Assembly (NCBI GenBank): GCA_022376925.1
Contig: JAIOJX010000004.1
Span: 178,279,501 to 178,343,500, forward strand
Origin: Tragulus kanchil
Taxonomy: Eukaryota; Chordata; Mammalia; Artiodactyla; Tragulidae
Direction: 5' to 3'
Length of the DNA: 64,000 nt
The translations under genes were made by a program, and so were the position numbers. Every line of letters starts with the position of its first letter. Position 1 is the first letter of the stretch. Positions 57,575 to 64,000 of the stretch are shown here, one piece after another. The notes under the pieces were generated by a model. That model was given only the letters and a program-made list of their open reading frames with translations. It did no database searches and was not told the origin of the DNA.

Positions 57575-57790
57575 ATAACAGACACTGTTTCAGACACTTT
57601 TACATGTATAAATTACTTAATCTTCAAAATAGTGTGATGAGACAGCTGTCATTCTCACTCTCATTTTATGGCTGAAGAAATGAAGGCACGGAAAGACCAA
57701 GCATCTTGTCCCAGTTGGCTTAGTTAGTAACTGAAGGGTTGGCCTCAAACCTCGACCATCTGGCTCCACATCAAGCACTCAGTAAATGCT
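57575..57790 (-). mobile_element. MIR remnant, copy in duplication 16B
   Basis: Second copy of 56425-56640. Confidence 0.85.
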
Positions 57791-58917
57791 ACTTCCTACT
57801 ATCATCATCATCATCATTGTTATTACCTGACCTTAAAAAGTACTCAAATATCTGCTGTTGCTGCTGTTAAGGATGACTGTGAATATTTCATCCTTCTTCA
57901 AAGTACACTGAAAATGTACATGACCCCCAGACACATAGCTAACTTAGGAAAGGCTTATCACCCAAAACCATTGAGTGAGGTGTGTGGGGAAATTGGATAT
58001 TATCACAGTGCCTAAGCATCATCTTGTCAGATTACTTGTGAATTACAAAGGGGTCCCTGGACTGAGATCACTACCTTGAGCCCCCATCAACTGGAATGTC
58101 AGAAAGAGAGGGACAATCTGGAAGTGTCTCCTGATGAGAATTCATAGGGAGTACCTTGTAAACTGGATTCAGTTGAAACCTAACCAGTGCTTTAGTTCTA
58201 ACTTGGAGTTTAGGGGAAATACAAGGAATAGAAGAACAAATTAAATGACTCCACAAGGCAACAAATTTAGAACATTCTCCAAGACAACACCTAACCTTTT
58301 CAAAAATTCCAATGGTGCATTAAAGACATAGAGCCCTTATGTGAAAAATGTATTTTTCTTTTAAAAAATTAGATCCTAGTCTTTTTTTTAAGATACAGAA
58401 GACATCTGGGGGACAAATGGTTAATGGTCCAGTTATTAGATGATACTACTGAGTTACTGATTATCTTCTTAGGAAGAATGATGGCATAGCAGTTATATAG
58501 GAGACTGTTCTTATTTTTCAGCATGTACTGAATATCTAGGAGTGAAGTAATCTTTTTGTCTGTAACTTACATGTAGTTAGAAAGAAATACATATAGATGA
58601 AACAAATAAAAAGTTAGCAACTGTTGAATCTAGGAGGTGAATATAGAGGTATTCATTGTACAAACATTTCAACTTTCCTTTATGCTTAGATATTTTCTTC
58701 ACTTTCTTCATAAGATGTAGGTCTCATATCTTCTTTGGAGGGCATGTTAGGACTTTAGTCTTCATGTACTTAGTAATAATTTCTTTTAATTCTCCAGAAT
58801 GTTTGCTGTGAATACATTTTTTTAAAAAATCTGTTTTCTAAAAGTTACTAAATCCCTATTGGCTCACTGGCTCAAGCTTATTGAAACCTAATATAACATT
58901 AATATTGCTGAAGAGAA

Positions 58918-58990
58918 CTTAGTGTCTAGCACAAGCCTGACACATAGTAGATGCACAATAAGTGTTAATAAATGTTCGTTTGTTGAATGA
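58918..58990 (+). mobile_element. L2/MIR-type 3' end
   Basis: TGTCTAGCACAAGCCTGACA, CATAGTAGATGCACAATAAG and GTTAATAAATGTTCGTTTGT are an old 3' end. The copy in duplication 17B is at about 60005-60078. Confidence 0.65.
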
Positions 58991-60004
58991 GGCTACATTT
59001 TCCTAAGAACTGAAAATTTTAAAAAGCTAACTTAGGAAAGGCTTATCACCCAAAACCATTGAGTGAGGTGTGTGGGAAATTGGATATTATCACAGTGCCT
59101 AAGCATCATCTTGTCAGATTACTTGTGAATTACAAAGGGGTCCCTGGACTGAGATCACTACCTTGAGCCCCCATCAACTGGAATGTCAGAAAGAGAGGGA
59201 CAATCTGGAAGTGTCTCCTGATGAGAATTCATAGGGAGTACCTTGTAAACTGGATTCAGTTGAAACCTAACCAGTGCTTTAGTTCTAACTTGGAGTTTAG
59301 GGGAAATACAAGGAATAGAAGAACAAATTAAATGACTCCACAAGGCAACAAATTTAGAACATTCTCCAAGACAACACCTAACCTTTTAAAAAATTTCCAT
59401 GGTGCATTAAAGACATAGAGCCCTTATGTGAAAAATGTATTTTTCTTTTAAAAAATTAGATCCTAGTCTTTTTTTTAAGATACAGAAGACATCTGGGGGA
59501 CAAATGGTTAATGGTCCAGTTATTAGATGATACTACTGAGTTACTGATTATCTTCTTAGGAAGAATGATGGCATAGCAGTTATATAGGAGACTGTTCTTT
59601 TTTTTCAGCATGTACTGAATATCTAGGAGTGAAGTAATCTTTTTGTCTGTAACTTACATGTAGTTAGAAAGAAATACATATAGATGAAACAAATAAAAAG
59701 TTAGCAACTGTTGAATCTAGGAGGTGAATATAGAGGTATTCATTGTACAAACATTTCAACTTTCCTTTATGCTTAGATATTTTCTTCACTTTCTTCATAA
59801 GATGTAGGTCTCATATCTTCTTTGGAGGGCATGTTAGGACTTTAGTCTTCATGTACTTAGTAATAATTTCTTTTAATTCTCCAGAATGTTTGCTGTGAAT
59901 ACATTTTTTTAAAAAATCTGTTTTCTAAAAGTTACTAAATCCCTATTGGCTCACTGGCTCAAGCTTATTGAAACCTAATATAACATTAATATTGCTGAAG
60001 AGAA

Positions 60005-60078
60005 CTTAGTGTCTAGCACAAGCCTGACACATAGTAGATGCACAATAAGTGTTAATAAATGTTCGTTTGTTGAATGAG
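60005..60078 (+). mobile_element. L2/MIR-type 3' end, copy in duplication 17B
   Basis: Second copy of 58918-58990. Confidence 0.65.
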
Positions 60079-60099
60079 GCTACATTTTCCTAAGAACTG

Positions 60100-61556
60100 T
60101 GAAGAGACACACAAAAAAAGACACATACACAGGAAGCTGTTCTGTTCCTTTCACAGATCAAGATATGCTGAGCAAGAACTTGAGGTGGACAAATGGGAAG
60201 GTCAGTCAGGCTCATCCTTTGATTCAAATTACTTAGGCCATAAAGATTCTTGACCGAGTTTCGAGTTTCATGAGTAAACAAAATTGAAGCCTCTGTCCCT
60301 AGGACTAATCCAGCTTCGACCATTACTTGTTTAAGAAATCCCAAGGGAATCACACATAATGAGACATTTTTGAACAATCGTAGACTTTCCTGAGCCAGGA
60401 AAAGAAGGTAGTTCTAGCTCAGGCATGAGCCCTAGAAGTCAACAACACCCACAGGTGCTATTCTCTGAGAATCAATAAATATGTGGGAAGTAGGCTCATT
60501 TTCAGCCCCTCCAGAAGGCAAAGACCATAAAAGAGACGGCTTTGGGCATATATATTTTGTATAAGAGGTGGAAAGAAAATGATCAAGATCCAAAGAAATA
60601 ATTAATACTGGCATCACTTTATATTTTCACAGCCGTTTTCCCTAAGCCACTTCATATCTATGTTAACCCATTTATTCCTGCAATATCCCTAAGAGATAGA
60701 TGTAGAACAATTGAAATTTTTAAAAAAGAAAAGATTTTCATTAGGGCCTAAGATATGGCAGATATTCACAAAGATATTAGATTAGCAATTGAGATATGTC
60801 TTCATTTTGAACAAGTCGATCACCTTCTTCCCCTCTGCTTCAGTAAAGTCAGTTTTAAAAAGAGAAATCTATTACAATATAGAGAGAATCAGATTACCAT
60901 TTAATAATGGGAGACACTCCAAGCTCAATCTAAAAAGATAGCTTTAATTAGTGATATAGGACTGTCTCCCTTTACCTAAAAAAACACTCCACGTTCTCCA
61001 AAAGGGTGCATATCAAAACTTTTAAAGCTTGAATTTAAATACACTTAGATGGTTCTCAATGCTCCTTATTTAATAATGGATCCTTTTGTAAAGAAGGTCC
61101 TTTTAAAATTATTTTATAAATGTGACGTTTCATAAACAATGCTGGGTTGTTGGAGCATTGTACACTTATACTAAGCGTCCTTCCTGTAACTAAAAACAAG
61201 AAAAAAAGAGAAAAAAAAAGAGGACTCATTAAAGAACTGGTAAGTCTACAGTAAATGTAGCTGTGGACAACCTGAGGTTTCCCACCTTCAGATGACAGAA
61301 CACGAGCACATGTAATCTTTTCTATTGGAGTTTTAGATCCTATACCTTTTCCCTCCTCTTAATTCATCTGGGCATGTATACTTTCAGTACTGTACAGATG
61401 AAATTACATATACTTCATTAACAAGACCCAATTCCAGGCATGTAAAGACGATATTTTTAAGTTGCCTCAGCCTTTGGTGGGCATATTCAATCCTCTGACT
61501 CTAAGAGTAGGGTGTCAGAGTTGTGTTCATATCTGATGCCTGAACTGAAAAGAGTC
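60100..61556. other. Unique AT-rich non-coding stretch
   Basis: About 1.5 kb with no recognised repeat, RNA gene or exon. A purine run with long A stretches lies at 61193-61222. Confidence 0.5.
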
Positions 61557-62694
61557 TTAGGGACATGGTGTTCACTGCTAATAAAAAGATAAAGATAGAC
61601 AACACTCTCTCCAACTCATTTCAAAGTAAAGTTTTCTTTTTGTAAAGGAACTCAAACTGGTGTTCTTTATAAAGGCAACATACAACCAACAGAAGCAGAA
61701 ATGCAAACCTCACAAGAAACCCTGGCGTGCAGTACTAGTGTTCATTCATTGCTACGCTGCCCTTCACCGCCCACACCCACGCCAGTTCAGAATAAACGCC
61801 AATGCTGGTGAAGGGGAATTTCACCTCTGTAATCCCAGGTCCTAAGTCTTTCCCTGAGATAGTTCAGAAGTCAGTTTGTTGAGTCTTCTTGTGTAGTGGG
61901 CTGAAAGGAGCAAGTCTTCTCCTAGTTCATTCTCCATAAATTGAATCCTATCACTACAAACACTGTTACAGAAAAATTAGAGAACTTAGCTGAGGAACCG
62001 AAAGTTAAAACCAATATTTACAGAGCCCATGGGATTCATTTTAATTAGATTGACTCCTAGAGAACATTTTGCAAATAATAAAACTATCTGAGATCTCTAG
62101 AGGGTGTGGACTGAGGTTGCATCAAGACATACCTTTCAGAAGGCAAGCGGTTGAATCGATGGCTTTGACTTGAGTTGTTAGAATCCTCTCTTGGAAGAAG
62201 GAAGCTGAATTCCAACGTCAAAATGACTGCATTTCAGAGTCCAGGTCCACTTTTGGGTGTCTACCACGTACCGCACTAAACCAGGGCACAGTCTCGCTGA
62301 TCCATTGAGTGCCTCCTCCTCCCTGCCTCCTTATGCCCTCCTCCAAACTACCTGCAGCCAGCCCAGAAGTCTGTATGCAAACCACACAGGAACTAGCAGA
62401 TACGGGGCTTCAGAGAGTTGGGCGTAAGCCTTAGATTATGTGGTTTTGCTTTCTTGCTGTCGGAGTTGAACTAAAATGCTGGAGGTTCACTGAAACACTT
62501 TTGCTCCTTTATGCTTGGTTTCAGTTTTAACAAAGTTCACCCCGAACAATTATGTTCACATAAGAAAATTTCTAATCCTAGAGATGGCCCACTGGCAAGT
62601 TACTGCTGGTTTTAAGGAAAATGCAGTTTCTCATAAGTATATGTAAGCATCCAGAGGAACAGTAACCTTAAGGAATTTATTTATTCTTTTGGGG
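61557..62694. other. Unique non-coding stretch (duplicated at 62695-63828)
   Basis: No repeat family or exon recognised. The only frame of note (61 aa, 61660-61845) is identical in the copy at 62796-62981 and matches nothing known. Confidence 0.5.
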
Positions 62695-63828
62695 TTAGGG
62701 ACATGGTGTTCACTGCTAATAAAGATAAAGATAGACAACACTCTCTCCAACTCATTTCAAAGTAAAGTTTTCTTTTTGTAAAGGAACTCAAACTGGTGTT
62801 CTTTATAAAGGCAACATACAACCAACAGAAGCAGAAATGCAAACCTCACAAGAAACCCTGGCGTGCAGTACTAGTGTTCATTCATTGCTACGCTGCCCTT
62901 CACCGCCCACACCCACGCCAGTTCAGAATAAACGCCAATGCTGGTGAAGGGGAATTTCACCTCTGTAATCCCAGGTCCTAAGTCTTTCCCTGAGATAGTT
63001 CAGAAGTCAGTTTGTTGAGTCTTCTTGTGTAGTGGGCTGAAAGGAGCAAGTCTTCTCCTAGTTCATTCTCCATAAATTGAATCCTATCACTACAAACACT
63101 GTTACAGAAAAAGATTTAGAGAACTTAGCTGAGGAACCGAAAGTTAAAACCAATATTTACAGAGCCCATGGGATTCATTTTAATTAGATTGACTCCTAGA
63201 GAACATTTTGCAAATAATAAAACTATCTGAGATCTCTAGAGGGTGTGGACTGAGGTTGCATCAAGACATACCTTTCAGAAGGCAAGCGGTTGAATCGATG
63301 GCTTTGACTTGAGTTGTTAGAATCCTCTCTTGGAAGAAGGAAGCTGAATTCCAACGTCAAAATGACTGCATTTCAGAGTCCAGGTCCACTTTTGGGTGTC
63401 TACCACGTACCGCACTAAACCAGGGCACAGTCTCGCTGATCCATTGAGTGCCTCCTCCTCCCTGCCTCCTTATGCCCTCCTCCAAACTACCTGCAGCCAG
63501 CCCAGAAGTCTGTATGCAAACCACACAGGAACTAGCAGATACGGGGCTTCAGAGAGTTGGGCGTAAGCCTTAGATTATGTGGTTTTGCTTTCTTGCTGTC
63601 GGAGTTGAACTAAAATGCTGGAGGTTCACTGAAACACTTTTGCTCCTTTATGCTTGGTTTCAGTTTTAACAAAGTTCACCCCGAACAATTATGTTCACAT
63701 AAGAAAATTTCTAATCCTAGAGATGGCCCACTGGCAAGTTACTGCTGGTTTTAAGGAAAATGCAGTTTCTCCCAAGTATATGTAAGCATCCAGAGGAACA
63801 GTAGGACTTCTTAAGGGAATTTATTTAA
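61557..63828. repeat. Direct duplication 18 (unit about 1.13 kb)
   Basis: Copy A is 61557-62685 and copy B is 62695-63828, offset 1138 then about 1136. The tail of copy A after 62664 is a gapped form of 63804-63828. Differences include an AA loss near 61584 and a short insertion near 63112. No recognisable repeat family defines the unit. Confidence 0.97.
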
Positions 63829-64000
63829 TACCATCCTGGATCACTCACAATGTTAAAATCTCCGAAATAAATGTTTTCTTAGTGTACTCGCCTTATAGCA
63901 TTACCCTTAGCCCTGGATATTACTCCTAACAAAAGAAAGAAAAAAAAATCTAAGTCAAGATGAATTCCAATCCCAACTTTGCCATAGTCAAGTGCAAGCT
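63829..64000. other. Unannotated flank
   Basis: Nothing recognised beyond an A-run near 63941. Confidence 0.5.

Larger units (their letters stand above)
55783..58067. repeat. Direct duplication 16 (unit about 1.13 kb)
   Basis: Copy A is 55783-56915 and copy B is 56933-58067, offset 1150 rising to 1152 through one-G differences in G-runs near 56839 and 56900. The unit carries two MIR elements in opposite orientation. Filler is 17 bases. Confidence 0.97.
57937..60099. repeat. Direct duplication 17 (unit about 1.08 kb)
   Basis: Copy A is 57937-59012 and copy B is 59025-60099, offset 1087-1088. The first about 131 bases overlap the end of duplication 16 and occur three times (56787, 57937, 59025). 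Differences sit at A/T runs near 58301/59388 and 58512/59599. Filler is 12 A/T bases. Confidence 0.97.

Noticed and set aside
216..63828. Reading the duplications as a satellite array or a mobile element family
   Set aside because: The 18 units are unrelated to each other, so there is no common monomer, terminal repeat or target site signature.
216..63828. Reading the duplications as a new biological duplication mechanism
   Set aside because: Constant length, homopolymer indels, gapped flanks and chained overlaps fit unmerged assembly overlaps better. Kept as a finding to test, not claimed as biology.
1..64000. CRISPR arrays, tRNA or rRNA genes, prokaryotic operons
   Set aside because: None found. 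The tRNA-like segments are SINE heads with degraded tRNA structure.

Overview
The window is mammalian nuclear DNA from a ruminant. It is full of the lineage's diagnostic retroposons: Bov-A2-type SINEs, tRNA-Glu-derived CHR/Bov-tA-type SINEs, and 3' ends of the BovB (RTE) LINE. Older mammalian repeats (MIR, L2, MER5A, L1 remnants) lie beneath them. The species cannot be read from the sequence. I found no protein-coding exon, tRNA, rRNA, CRISPR array or prokaryotic feature. The longer open frames are BovB remnants, SINE read-through or chance frames, so this looks like intergenic or intronic DNA.

The dominant structure is not a gene. Eighteen separate blocks of about 1.03-1.15 kb are each followed at once, or after a filler of 0-60 bases, by a near-identical direct copy of themselves. 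The second copies start near 1362, 3529, 7739, 9834, 12156, 17289, 26648, 32044, 34263, 38296, 42487, 44639, 47626, 52308, 54143, 56933, 59025 and 62695. The blocks are unrelated in sequence, share no boundary motif and cut through SINEs, LINEs and unique DNA alike. The two copies differ mainly by small insertions and deletions, often in homopolymers. At many junctions the end of the first copy, or the start of the second, is a gapped version of the flank expected beyond the other copy. The simplest reading is that about 19 pieces, each overlapping its neighbour by about 1.1 kb, were joined end to end without merging the overlaps. True locus length would then be about 44 kb. I treat this as a probable assembly artefact, to be tested with reads.

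Layout: 1-10.9 kb is dense in Bov-A2 and BovB pieces with four duplications. 11-21 kb holds CHR SINEs, MIR, L2 and BovB remnants and two duplications. 22.0-22.6 kb carries the best biological find, a U2 snRNA 5' end fused to an L1 3' end, with poly(A) and a 14-bp target site duplication that abuts U2 nucleotide 1. 22.6-27.8 kb is unique DNA and L2. 27.9-36.4 kb has nested SINEs, microsatellites and a small CpG-rich patch. 36.4-43.6 kb is SINE-poor. 43.7-50.4 kb has several SINEs with clear target site duplications, one of them inside a MER5A. 50.4-64 kb has no ruminant SINE or BovB that I could see, is AT-rich, and carries five duplications.

Repeat family names rest on recalled consensus sequences, not a search, so subfamily names are provisional.
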